Positions 23,983 through 32,783 of a stretch of DNA of 33,810 bases are shown piece by piece. Source of the stretch: Cyanobacteria bacterium K_Offshore_surface_m2_239. GTDB taxonomy: Bacteria > Cyanobacteriota > Cyanobacteriia > PCC-6307 > Cyanobiaceae. Location of the stretch: assembly GCA_016882305.1 (NCBI GenBank), contig VGQX01000017.1, positions 1-33,810 on the forward strand, given 5' to 3'. The notes under the pieces are model-generated. The model ran no database searches, was not told the DNA's origin, and saw nothing but the letters and a program-made list of their open reading frames with translations. The stretch's first letter is position 1, and each line of letters opens with the position of its first letter. A program made the translations under genes and the position numbers.

Positions 23983-26252
23983 GGCACTCTCGCGTCCCGT
24001 TGTTCTCGCACCAGCACGGGCACACGCTTGAAGGCGGGGGTACCGCTGTCGGGATCGATCACCGGGCGCATGAGCACATTGGCTTCGGGGTAGAACATCA
24101 GCGCCGCGCCGCGTCGGATCGAGCCGGGGATCACCTCGATGTCCGTCAAAGACCCGGCCTCTCCTTGAACATGGACGCGGCCATGGGCGGTCAGGCCACT
24201 CTGGGCAATGTCCTCTGGATTCATCAGGATCGTCTGGCGATGGAGCATGCCGCGAGTTCTGTCCGCGGCTTTGTAAACCACGGTGTTGTGTTGACCGTAG
24301 CTGCGGGCGGTGATCAGGCTCAACACCAGCCCGCTCTCTCCCGGCGCCAATCCACCAAAGTGGTCGGCCTGCGGAAGCGTCAGCTCCGGCAGGGGGGTGG
24401 TCGCCAGCTGGGCTCGACCATTCGGGGTGGCGAAGCGCGGCTGATGAAACACCCGTCCAGCCACCTCAAACTCACGTCGACTCTCATCAATGCTGGCCAG
24501 GGCTTCATAGCCTGGCACGGTGCGAGCAATCAACGCGCGCACGTAGATGACGTCGTGCAGACGACGCCAATCCACCGGCGCATCGCCATGCAGGCGGTGG
24601 GCCAACTCGGCAAGAAAATCCACCTCACTGATCAACTGAGCGGTCCGCAGATGGCTGGTGCCAGGTTCGTTGAGGCGCACCCAGTTATTGCCCGATTCCA
24701 CGGTGGTGCGATGGGGTGTTTCAAAGCGATTGAACACGGGCAAGAGGAGTGTCTGGCGCGCACCCAGGCCATGAAAATGACCCATATTTGGCTTGGTCGC
24801 CAGATAAACAATAGTGTCGATCTTGCCGAGAGCGCGACGAGCCTGGCCGCTGTCCGGATTGGCCCCAAAGAGGTTGCCGCCAAGGCACAACAAGGTCTCC
24901 ACGACACCACGATCCGCCGCCTCGATCAAGGCGCGGGTGTCAAAGCCCTGGACGGGGCTGAGGGGTTGGCCAAGCAGCCGCTCCAACGCCAGCCGCATCG
25001 GCTCCCGCAGCCGAACGGTCACCCCCATCGAACCAAAACCCTGCACATTGGAGTGGCCGCGAATCGGCATCGCACCGGCTCCCGGTCGGCCGACATTCCC
25101 GGTGAGGACAGCGGTGTTGGCGATGGCGCGCACGTTGTCCGTGCCATTGGCATGGTGGGTGATGCCCATGGCCCAGGCAAACACCACCGCCCGGCAGGCG
25201 GCCAAGCGGCTGGCGGTGTGCGCCAACTCCTCACGACTGAGGCCACAGCAGGTGGTGATGGCCTCCCAGGAGGTTCCCTCAATCTGGGCGATGAGTTCCG
25301 GCCAGCCATCGGCATGGGCCTTCACAAAATCCCAAGCGATGGCGCCACTCTCCAGCAGCGCCTTCTGGAGGCCAAGAAAGACCGCCACATCAGACCCGGG
25401 ATTGGGTTGCAGGAAGAGGGAGGCGATCGCGCTGCCAGCGCCCAACATCGAGCGGATCGGGAAGGCCGGCGAGCCGAAGCGGAGCAGGCCGCCCTCCAAA
25501 AGCGGGTTGATGACGATGACTGTGCCGCCGCGCTCGCGCAGGCGAATGAGCTCATTCATCAAGCGGGGGTGGTTCGCAGGCGCGTTGGAGCCCACGAGCA
25601 CCACGCCATCCGCCTTGCGCAGACCCTCCAGGCTGACGTTGGAGGTGCCGCTTCCGAAGACCTCGGACAGCCCAACGGTCGAGGGCGCGTGACAGAGATC
25701 AGAACAATCCGCGAGGTTGTTGGAGCCAAGCGCCCGCAACAGCAACTGCAACAGCCAGGCCGCCTCATTGGAGGAACGCCCTGAGCTGTAGGAGGCCACC
25801 CGCTCCGGCGCCGGCTTGCGGAAGGCAGCCGCAGCAAGGGCATGAACCTCGTCCCAGGACAGCGGTTCATAGTGTCGACGCCCCTCCCGCAGGATGAGGG
25901 GCCGATCCAAGCGGCCCAACCGATCGCATTCCGCGGATGTGAGCTGTCGCAACTCCTCCATATCACGGTCCGCAAAGACGGACTGAGGCACGGCCGGTTG
26001 CAGCTCGGCGCTGATGGCCTCCACGCTTTTCAGGCACCGCTGCAGCGGCTCACCCGATTCATCGCGAAAACCACCGTTTTGTCCTCCCGTTCCCCAGGCA
26101 CAGGACAAACAGGCGCTTTTGTGGGTCAGCGTCTGCCAAAGGCGTGGTCCGGCGGGAGACAGCGTCGCCCTTGCCCAACCATCGATCAGGGGCCAGCCGC
26201 CGCCGCTGGTGGCATCCTCAGGGGCGGGGGGGCCGGAGGGAGATGGTGTCAT
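23979..26252 (-). CDS. FdhF/YdeP-family molybdopterin oxidoreductase
   Basis: A 757-residue molybdopterin-guanine-dinucleotide enzyme similar to E. coli YdeP (formate dehydrogenase alpha-like, role unclear, linked there to acid resistance). Seen: 'ACLSCAWGTGG' near residue 48 in place of the four-Cys cluster of classical Fdh, 'YSSGRSSNEAAWLLQLL', 'NNLADCSDLCHAPSTVGL', 'VLVGSNAPANHPRL', 'HANGTDNVRAIANTAVLTGNVGRPGAGAMPIRG', 'RFETPHRTTVESGNNWVRLNEP' and a C-terminal 'SYGQHNTVVYKAADRTRG'. I chose ATG 26252 (GGAG 9 bp upstream) over the TTG at 26261. It shares 4 bp with the NYN gene downstream. Substrate unknown. Confidence 0.9.
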   Translation of the reverse strand: MTPSPSGPPAPEDATSGGGWPLIDGWARATLSPAGPRLWQTLTHKSACLSCAWGTGGQNGGFRDESGEPLQRCLKSVEAISAELQPAVPQSVFADRDMEELRQLTSAECDRLGRLDRPLILREGRRHYEPLSWDEVHALAAAAFRKPAPERVASYSSGRSSNEAAWLLQLLLRALGSNNLADCSDLCHAPSTVGLSEVFGSGTSNVSLEGLRKADGVVLVGSNAPANHPRLMNELIRLRERGGTVIVINPLLEGGLLRFGSPAFPIRSMLGAGSAIASLFLQPNPGSDVAVFLGLQKALLESGAIAWDFVKAHADGWPELIAQIEGTSWEAITTCCGLSREELAHTASRLAACRAVVFAWAMGITHHANGTDNVRAIANTAVLTGNVGRPGAGAMPIRGHSNVQGFGSMGVTVRLREPMRLALERLLGQPLSPVQGFDTRALIEAADRGVVETLLCLGGNLFGANPDSGQARRALGKIDTIVYLATKPNMGHFHGLGARQTLLLPVFNRFETPHRTTVESGNNWVRLNEPGTSHLRTAQLISEVDFLAELAHRLHGDAPVDWRRLHDVIYVRALIARTVPGYEALASIDESRREFEVAGRVFHQPRFATPNGRAQLATTPLPELTLPQADHFGGLAPGESGLVLSLITARSYGQHNTVVYKAADRTRGMLHRQTILMNPEDIAQSGLTAHGRVHVQGEAGSLTDIEVIPGSIRRGAALMFYPEANVLMRPVIDPDSGTPAFKRVPVLVREQRDARVP
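25423..25430. repeat. HIP1 octamer
   Basis: GCGATCGC palindrome inside the FdhF/YdeP gene; none was noticed in the AT-rich islands. Confidence 0.7.
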
Positions 26253-26272
26253 GGAGGGCAACTCCGGATGCT

Positions 26273-26278
26273 AGTATA
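26273..26278 (-). promoter_or_regulatory. Candidate -10 box of the FdhF/YdeP-NYN-GNAT unit
   Basis: TATACT on the minus strand, 20 bp before ATG 26252. It matches the -10 consensus at five of six positions. No convincing -35 is seen at 17-18 bp. Confidence 0.45.
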
Positions 26279-27126
26279 GTTTAGGAATGTTTGGAGATGG
26301 AAGGTGGCCATCACTCCGAAAGCAAGCCAAGAGGAAAGGTCCATTCCAAACCAATCCGCCCCCTCCAGCGCGCAAAAGCACCGGATAAAAGTCCTGACTT
26401 CGTGGATTCCCAGGCCCTTTCCCCTTGAATTCAGAACAAAGCCTGCGGCACAACGCAGAGATGGGCCGGAGCGCGCAGGGCAGGGTACAAGTCGGAACGA
26501 CAAGGAAGAATCGTTGCATTCCCATGCCAAGTCTCTATTCGACACGAACCCACAAGACGCCAACGCCCAATAGGCTCGCCATCACAATCGAAGCCGAGAT
26601 CAACAGGCTGCGAATTCTAGGGACAACAGGAATCATTCTCGCTCGCTCCATCGCCTGCCGCCAGCCCGGAAAGCCTTCGACAACCGTTGAAGCCGTGTTG
26701 CATCCAGTGCTTGGATATGCTCGGACCAAAGGATCAATACATCCACCAACTTGGGTGGGGTTTGGATCACGCCGTGACAGAGAGCTGATGAGACGGCGGA
26801 CTTTTGCAAGCTGATGGTTGATGGTCCTGGAACCCGTAGAAATGACCGGAAAAAGAGCTTTGATCCTCGAGAGAGCGTTTCACTTGGCAACAAGTATTGA
26901 TGTACGCCTTCGGACTCACCCTACCTAAAGATTCCCGCCATGCGGCGGGGTCAGCCAACCCGAGCGGGCTGCCATGCTAAAGTTAAACCTCAGCACGTTG
27001 TAACCATGGATACATAAAGATCTTGATCCTGGCACGGCTGAAGGACTTTCTCATTGAGAAGCTAGATCAACTTAGGTTCGGAATAATCTGATTAATTTTC
27101 GCAATTTCTCTCTGTCAACTGTTTCA
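26279..27126. other. Gene-poor boundary region with paired hairpins
   Basis: About 850 bp without a recognisable gene. The ORFs on both strands overlap each other, lack domain signals and have stop-rich alternatives, so I treat them as chance. GC content falls across this stretch from the GC-rich FdhF gene to the AT-rich WbsX/RgpF genes. Two adjacent GC-rich hairpins occur at 26934-26949 (CCCGCC-ATGC-GGCGGG) and 26952-26971 (CAGCC...GGCTG). No promoter for the downstream gene could be assigned with confidence. Confidence 0.5.
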
Positions 27127-30066
27127 ATGATCAAGCCCATTCTCCCCGAGCTTCACAGATTAATAGAAGACAAGAAGTTCGAAGAAGCCAGCCATCTTTG
27201 CGACACAATGATCGCTCGCGATTATTATCCCGCGATCCTCCTAGAATATGCCAAACAGATTAAGTCTAAATATTCAACAATCACGATAACGCCTCAGGAA
27301 TCTGCCACAAATCAGCCTCAGGCCCCAACACATCCTCGGCAGTTAAATTATGGTCAATTCTATGAACGGCAAGAATATCGAGTCAGCCCATCCTACGTGA
27401 AGACGATTGCTTTTTACCTCCCTCAATTTCATGAGATACCTGAAAATAATCAATGGTGGGGAGAAGGGTTTACGGAATGGACAAATACATCAAAATCGCT
27501 TCCTAGATTCCCTTCACATTATCAACCACGCGTTCCCCATCCAGATATTGGCTACTACGATCTACAAGAAGAGATTCCTCTTGAGAAGCAGGTAGCGATT
27601 GCGAAAGCCTCTGGAATCAACGGCTTTTGCTTTTATTATTATTGGTTTAGCGGCAAAAAGCTTCTTGAAAGACCGATTCAAAATTTCTTGCGGCGACAAG
27701 ATCTTGATCACGGCTTCTTAGTTTGCTGGGCCAATGAAAATTGGACACGTCGGTGGGATGGTCTTGACAAGGAAATTCTTATGGAACAGCGCTATGAACC
27801 CGGCTGGGAGATAAGATTCATTCAGGATATTGCAATCTTTCTTCGAGATAAGCGCTACATTCGGCTAAATGATAAACCAATTATTATTATCTACAATCTT
27901 ACCATTATTCCAGATGCCGAATCGGTTGTTGCCAATTGGCGCCAATGGTGCCGAGATAACAACATTGGAGAAATCAGCGTTTGGGCTGTATATGACAATT
28001 CATTTTTCAATCAAGAACCATCATTTATTGATAAGTTTGTTGAATTCCCTCCACGGCCCATTGCAACTGTTGAACACCTAAATAAAGAATCGTTTGGCTG
28101 TGCAGACACGGATGCCTATATTTTTGACTACGAACATTTTGTTGATTCTATTCTGAAGGACAGTTGCTTGGCAGCCAATGTCAACATTCCAATTTATCGA
28201 TGCGTGATGATGGGCTGGGACAATTCAGCGCGACGAAAAGGGGCTTTCCATGCCTGGGCAAAATTCAGTGGTGACAAGTTTTACCAATGGTGCCGGAAAG
28301 CTTGGGAATACACCGTCCATACATTTCCTGATCAAGAGCGATTTCTCTTCGTTAATGCTTGGAACGAGTGGGCAGAAGGGACTTACCTAGAACCCGATGC
28401 CCGTTTTGGCTATGCAAATATCAATGCCCTCTCGCGCGCTATTTGCAAGCTTCCCAATCGCCCTAGTCCCATTGTCAAAAATGCCTCGTCCTCGCTTGAC
28501 CTCTTCAATCATTCGCTAATTGTTCATCTTCATTTATTCTACGCTGATCTTCTAGATGAATTTGTTGAAGCCATTAATTGTATCCCCATTTCACATGATC
28601 TCATCATCACTGTCTGCGATCAGGCCTCTCTTGATTTGGTAGAAGCTAATAAGCATCGATTTACGCATGTATCTAAATTTATTGTCAAGTTGGTTCAGAA
28701 TCGTGGACGTGACTTGGGACCATTTATTGTTGAGTTAACGGATATCATTGATCAGTATGACTTGGTTTTACACCTCCATAGCAAAAAATCGGAAACCGTT
28801 AATTGGGGTCATCTATGGAGAAGATATTGTTTAAGGAATCTTCTCGGAGACAAATCCAATGTAAAAATGATTCTAAATACTTTTCTCGCCAATCCTGACA
28901 TTGGCATTATTGGTGTTCCGGTCTATGCTCCCATGAGTACGCACATGTCATGGGGTCCAGATCAGAAATCTCGTTGCCAAGAATTATTGAACGATTGTTT
29001 TGGAGATCCATCCATTGTTCCTCCGCTTCCCCAAGAACCAGACTTTTCTGCTGGCAGTTTCTTTTGGGCACGCACTGATGCGATCCATCAATTGTTTTCT
29101 CAAGGCTTTACCTACGATTCATTTGAAGCCGAAGATCAACAGGTTGAATCCACACTGGCCCATGCCGTGGAGCGAGTCTTTCCATATCTCGCTAAATGCA
29201 ATCAATATGCCTATGAACAAGTCGTGATGTTTAATTCATCCAGTGGACACACATCCAAAAGCAGGGTTGCTATCTACGTTTATTTTGGCAATGAAACAGT
29301 CTTGTCCGCTGAGAATGAATACTTTCTTAGCACTCTTTATTCTGATGTTGACTATTTGCTCGTAGTTTCAAACTCTAAGCTTTCTTCTTTGGAACGAGAG
29401 TGTCTAGAAAGAATTTCATCGCAAATTTACTGCCGCGATAATGTAGGTTATGATTTTGGTGCATGGAAAGACGCTATTGATCATCTTGGTCTTGATTTCT
29501 TATCAACATTTGATGAACTTCTACTGGTCAATTCAAGCTGCATTGGTCCATTCATTCCGTGGTCATCAGTCTTTGAGACCATGGAAAAAAGGAACAACGA
29601 CTTCTGGGGACTTACGATCTTTCCTGAACTTTGCAATTCAAACCGACCGGAAGCTTCCCATCTTCCAGACAAGCGTATTCCCAGACATATACAATCTTTC
29701 TTCTTATCATTTAGCAAGAAAGTATTTACAAGTCAAGCCTTTATTGAGTATTGGGCTTCGGTTAGCTTTGCAACAGCCCTCATCGATGTCGTCGCCCGAT
29801 TTGAATGCACATTGACCGAACATTTAGCCAAGAGTGGATTTAGTTACTCGGCATATGTTGAAGACCATGAACCTTTTCAGCTTCATGCATCGTCTCATCC
29901 TCATTTTAATGCAATTTATAATCTGCCCTATCAGATGCTAACAATTGGGTCTCCAGTAATCAAGAATAAGCTTAACATGATGCATGAAAACCAACTCTCT
30001 CATGTAAAAGAGTTTTTGGCAAAGCATACTTCCTATCCTGCAAGTATTTATGGCAACTGGCACTAA
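27127..30066 (+). CDS. WbsX-type (GH99-like) / RgpF multidomain polysaccharide biosynthesis protein
   Basis: A 979-residue soluble protein with three modules. Residues about 92-445 are a WbsX/GH99-like domain ('TIAFYLPQFHEIPENNQWWG', 'GFTEWTN', 'GFCFYYYWFSGKKLLERP', 'CWANENWTRRWDG', 'DKPIIIIYN', 'NAWNEWAEGTYLEPD'). Residues about 460-705 are an RgpF-type rhamnan synthesis domain ('NRGRDLGPFIVEL', 'VLHLHSKKS'). Residues about 710-979 are a second, more diverged RgpF-like domain ('RDNVGYDFGAWKDAI', 'LLLVNSSCIGPF'). Such proteins occur in O-antigen and surface-glycan loci and probably act as glycosyltransferases or glycan-modifying enzymes. It overlaps the next gene by 17 bp. The base composition is clearly AT-richer than the chromosome to the left, suggesting transfer. 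Confidence 0.88.
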   Translation: MIKPILPELHRLIEDKKFEEASHLCDTMIARDYYPAILLEYAKQIKSKYSTITITPQESATNQPQAPTHPRQLNYGQFYERQEYRVSPSYVKTIAFYLPQFHEIPENNQWWGEGFTEWTNTSKSLPRFPSHYQPRVPHPDIGYYDLQEEIPLEKQVAIAKASGINGFCFYYYWFSGKKLLERPIQNFLRRQDLDHGFLVCWANENWTRRWDGLDKEILMEQRYEPGWEIRFIQDIAIFLRDKRYIRLNDKPIIIIYNLTIIPDAESVVANWRQWCRDNNIGEISVWAVYDNSFFNQEPSFIDKFVEFPPRPIATVEHLNKESFGCADTDAYIFDYEHFVDSILKDSCLAANVNIPIYRCVMMGWDNSARRKGAFHAWAKFSGDKFYQWCRKAWEYTVHTFPDQERFLFVNAWNEWAEGTYLEPDARFGYANINALSRAICKLPNRPSPIVKNASSSLDLFNHSLIVHLHLFYADLLDEFVEAINCIPISHDLIITVCDQASLDLVEANKHRFTHVSKFIVKLVQNRGRDLGPFIVELTDIIDQYDLVLHLHSKKSETVNWGHLWRRYCLRNLLGDKSNVKMILNTFLANPDIGIIGVPVYAPMSTHMSWGPDQKSRCQELLNDCFGDPSIVPPLPQEPDFSAGSFFWARTDAIHQLFSQGFTYDSFEAEDQQVESTLAHAVERVFPYLAKCNQYAYEQVVMFNSSSGHTSKSRVAIYVYFGNETVLSAENEYFLSTLYSDVDYLLVVSNSKLSSLERECLERISSQIYCRDNVGYDFGAWKDAIDHLGLDFLSTFDELLLVNSSCIGPFIPWSSVFETMEKRNNDFWGLTIFPELCNSNRPEASHLPDKRIPRHIQSFFLSFSKKVFTSQAFIEYWASVSFATALIDVVARFECTLTEHLAKSGFSYSAYVEDHEPFQLHASSHPHFNAIYNLPYQMLTIGSPVIKNKLNMMHENQLSHVKEFLAKHTSYPASIYGNWH

Positions 30067-31705
30067 AATCAAATCGTTCATCATCGCTCGCATCGATCCG
30101 AGCACACCACAGTGGTTAAATGAAGAACTATTTAAGTATTCGTCCATTACTTCATTCATTCTGCCTCTAAAGATTGACGAAAACGGATTCGTTCTCAATA
30201 GAGATCAGCTTTATCCCTGCGGTAGTCAATCTGTCCAAGACTATTCATTTATTATCGAGTTTAACTTTCTACGGCAACCCATACCTTCCGCCATCGAAAC
30301 ACTTGTTGCTGGCATCCGTCCACACGTCCAAAATCTTACGTTGCTATCTGTTGATCAGAGGCCATTATTTTTGCTGCGAATCAGTTCTAAGCAAAAATCT
30401 TCTTTTTCCCTCTATCGTTTTAAACGTATCGTTAAACTGATATGGCCAGAATGCAATAATCCTATCTTCTTCACAGATTCTGCCCTAGCATTCTACAGCG
30501 AAGGAGCAATCGAAAATTCGATCGATTCTCTTCGTTGTCGCGAAGATTCTGGCAAGCTGGATTATGATTCCTACAGATATCATTCTCACTTCCGGCCTTT
30601 CCCCCCCAGCCCCTTCTACATCCCATCGTGTCATGCGGTTCGACATGACCATCATGATCTGTTTTTTAACTATTCCCACAACTCTTATCTAGACTGGATA
30701 AGAGTTAGTCTTACCTGGGCATACTTATATCATTATCCTTCAGGCTTTACTGGAGTACACATTGAAGATCTTAATGCCCATTCCGAACTGCTTGTCAACG
30801 AGACCTTTACCTATGAAAAGCCTGAACTGACATGTGCAGCATCCAGTGTAATCATGCCAAATGCCGAAAAAGGGCCAACAACAAGCAGCAATACGGCACT
30901 CGTTATTCATGCTTTTTATCCCGAGAACTTAGCTGCTATCTTTAAACTCATAGAGCCGTCTAGCAGCGTTGTCGATTACCTAATCAGCACAACCGAAGAG
31001 AAGGCAGGTGCTGTTCTTTCGTGTCTTGAAGATCATAATATAAACAGTTATAAGCTCTTCATCACCAAGAATCATGGTAGAGATGTGGTTCCGTTCGTCA
31101 ATGTTTTATTGCCAGCACTGGTACACTACAAATATGATCATTTCATCAAGATCCACACAAAGAAATCTCCGCACCTTGATGATGGAGCGGATTGGGGGAC
31201 CCACCTGATTTCAAGCCTGATTACTCCAGAGTCAATCAGATACGTCCGTCACACGTTTGGAGAAGACAATCAGACTGGGCTTCTCTCGCCGCCTGGGTCA
31301 ATCATCCCGATTACAGCTTGCTTGAGTATGAACGCACTCTGGTTAGCTGAGCTCCTCGCGGCCTACGACATCTCCACCAAATGGGCAATTAAAAAAGACT
31401 TTATCGCTGGCAGCATGTTTGCCGGAAGAGTACATTTACTCAGTTCACTGACAAGGAAAGCTCCGAGCTTGAATTGCTATGAATCTGAGCTGGGACAAGT
31501 TGATGCCACTCTTGCTCACGCCATGGAAAGGTTTCTAAGCGTATTTATACAACATCAAAACTTCGCTCTTGAAGAGGTTCCAGGCAACCCCGATTTAGCC
31601 CCTGCTTTTGGCTACCAGGACTCGAAACCAGCATCAGATTCAGCCAAGACCTTGGCGCAAATCCTACAAATCAACAAGAGAAGCATTCCATCGATAGGTT
31701 CTTGA
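30050..31705 (+). CDS. RgpF-domain protein with a degenerate WbsX-like N-terminal half
   Basis: A 551-residue protein. From about residue 280 it is an RgpF-type domain ('ALVIHAFYPENLAAIFKLI', 'NHGRDVVPFVNVLLPAL', 'FIKIHTKKSPHLDDGADWG', 'GQVDATLAHAMERF'). The N-terminal half follows the later part of a WbsX/GH99 domain only loosely ('RPLFLLR' for KPIIIIYN, 'GFTGVHIEDLNAHSEL' for the NAWNEWAEG region) and lacks the YLPQFH and WANENW motifs. It may be a non-catalytic partner of the preceding protein, with which it overlaps 17 bp in another frame. The exact function is unknown. Confidence 0.8.
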   Translation: MATGTKIKSFIIARIDPSTPQWLNEELFKYSSITSFILPLKIDENGFVLNRDQLYPCGSQSVQDYSFIIEFNFLRQPIPSAIETLVAGIRPHVQNLTLLSVDQRPLFLLRISSKQKSSFSLYRFKRIVKLIWPECNNPIFFTDSALAFYSEGAIENSIDSLRCREDSGKLDYDSYRYHSHFRPFPPSPFYIPSCHAVRHDHHDLFFNYSHNSYLDWIRVSLTWAYLYHYPSGFTGVHIEDLNAHSELLVNETFTYEKPELTCAASSVIMPNAEKGPTTSSNTALVIHAFYPENLAAIFKLIEPSSSVVDYLISTTEEKAGAVLSCLEDHNINSYKLFITKNHGRDVVPFVNVLLPALVHYKYDHFIKIHTKKSPHLDDGADWGTHLISSLITPESIRYVRHTFGEDNQTGLLSPPGSIIPITACLSMNALWLAELLAAYDISTKWAIKKDFIAGSMFAGRVHLLSSLTRKAPSLNCYESELGQVDATLAHAMERFLSVFIQHQNFALEEVPGNPDLAPAFGYQDSKPASDSAKTLAQILQINKRSIPSIGS

Positions 31706-32783
31706 GCTGTCCCAACTCCCAACGCTGCGAGGGTAAAACCCCTTGATCCGTCAGCCTATGATTGATCTTGACTGAATCTAAGTCGGACGAGCTTGGAGTT
31801 GCCATAAGCAACTGTCGTTCTCGACCACTTGGGGTCTTCTGAAAAAGTCAGCCTCATCTATATCCAAAAAGATCTGTCTATTAGATAACACAAAGCAGGA
31901 GTCGTTTCAAGGGGTTCAATAGCAGTACCAACAACGCCATCGCTGAGCCCTGGGTGATTTTGAGCCTTTCATGAACCATAGCCCAAGCCAATCTTGCCGT
32001 GAGTCTACGTTGACTTTGTTCCCAGTGGCCTCTCATCGACGAGCATGGCATCAACAGCGGAGAGAACCTGCTCCAGAGGATTGAATTCATGCTGATTAGC
32101 AATTATACTAATTTTGAGGACACTTGGCATCAAGCCTATTGTCCTTAACTTCCGAGAATCAAATCCTGCTCAAGTCAAGATCATTGATTTGCTCAACCAG
32201 GGCTTGACCTGTGATCGCCATGCGGACTTATCGATCAGGGCCCCCCTGCGATATGCGAACTGGCCTGGCAGGAGGAGATCCAAACCCCTTGCAGAGTTGC
32301 CAGGCCTCATGGAATGAGGGACGGCGCACACGGAGCCGATTGACCAGTGGGCTGAGCCGCGCAAGGCCAGATGGGGCTCAGACCAGACCGTACCTCTCCC
32401 AGCATTCAAGGAAAGATACGGCAGAGCCCAAAAAAACGAAGAGTTCCCCGCTCAAAACGCTGAAGCGAGCCAAGGTGGTCGTCAACAAGCCCCCACGTGA
32501 CTCGTTTCCTGCTGAGCTTCGAGCACAACAGACTCTTGGCGGGAAGACAGTGCCATTAACATGTTGATCTTCGGCACGGCTCGTCTGATGGATGAGGTTT
32601 GCCAATCACACGAACTGGTCAACTCAGCTATGGTTTATCCAATTGCAACGCAGGTCGCCGCAATCGAAACCCCAGCCTAACAACGCCGGGACGATAGCGA
32701 GGGCGAGACGAGATCACCTACGGTGACAAAAGCAGGGCAAGCAAGATTTGCCCTGCTATAGTTAAGACTACGCCCCAGCTTCT
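31706..32783. other. Gene-free, probably decayed DNA
   Basis: About 1.08 kb between the RgpF gene and the methyltransferase. Only short overlapping ORFs occur on both strands (at most 118 codons), all stop-interrupted, with no domain I recognise. The minus strand gives runs of plausible protein-like sequence broken by stops (about 31880-32600), which could be remnants of an inserted gene or mobile element, but no transposase motif or terminal repeats were seen. A palindromic hairpin sits at the right end. Confidence 0.5.
32731..32757. repeat. 10-bp perfect inverted repeat upstream of the methyltransferase
   Basis: AGCAGGGCAA, 7-nt loop, TTGCCCTGCT, ending 26 bp before ATG 32784. On the minus strand it is followed by TTTTG, so it could be a terminator for leftward transcription; a TATAGT -10-like hexamer overlaps its right end (32757-32762), so it could also be an operator. 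Confidence 0.7.

Noticed and set aside
24000-25784. 594-codon plus-strand ORF
   Set aside because: Antisense to the FdhF/YdeP gene with no domain of its own.
26425-26814. 129-codon ORF in the boundary region
   Set aside because: Overlaps equally long ORFs on the other strand, with no motif and no good ribosome site.
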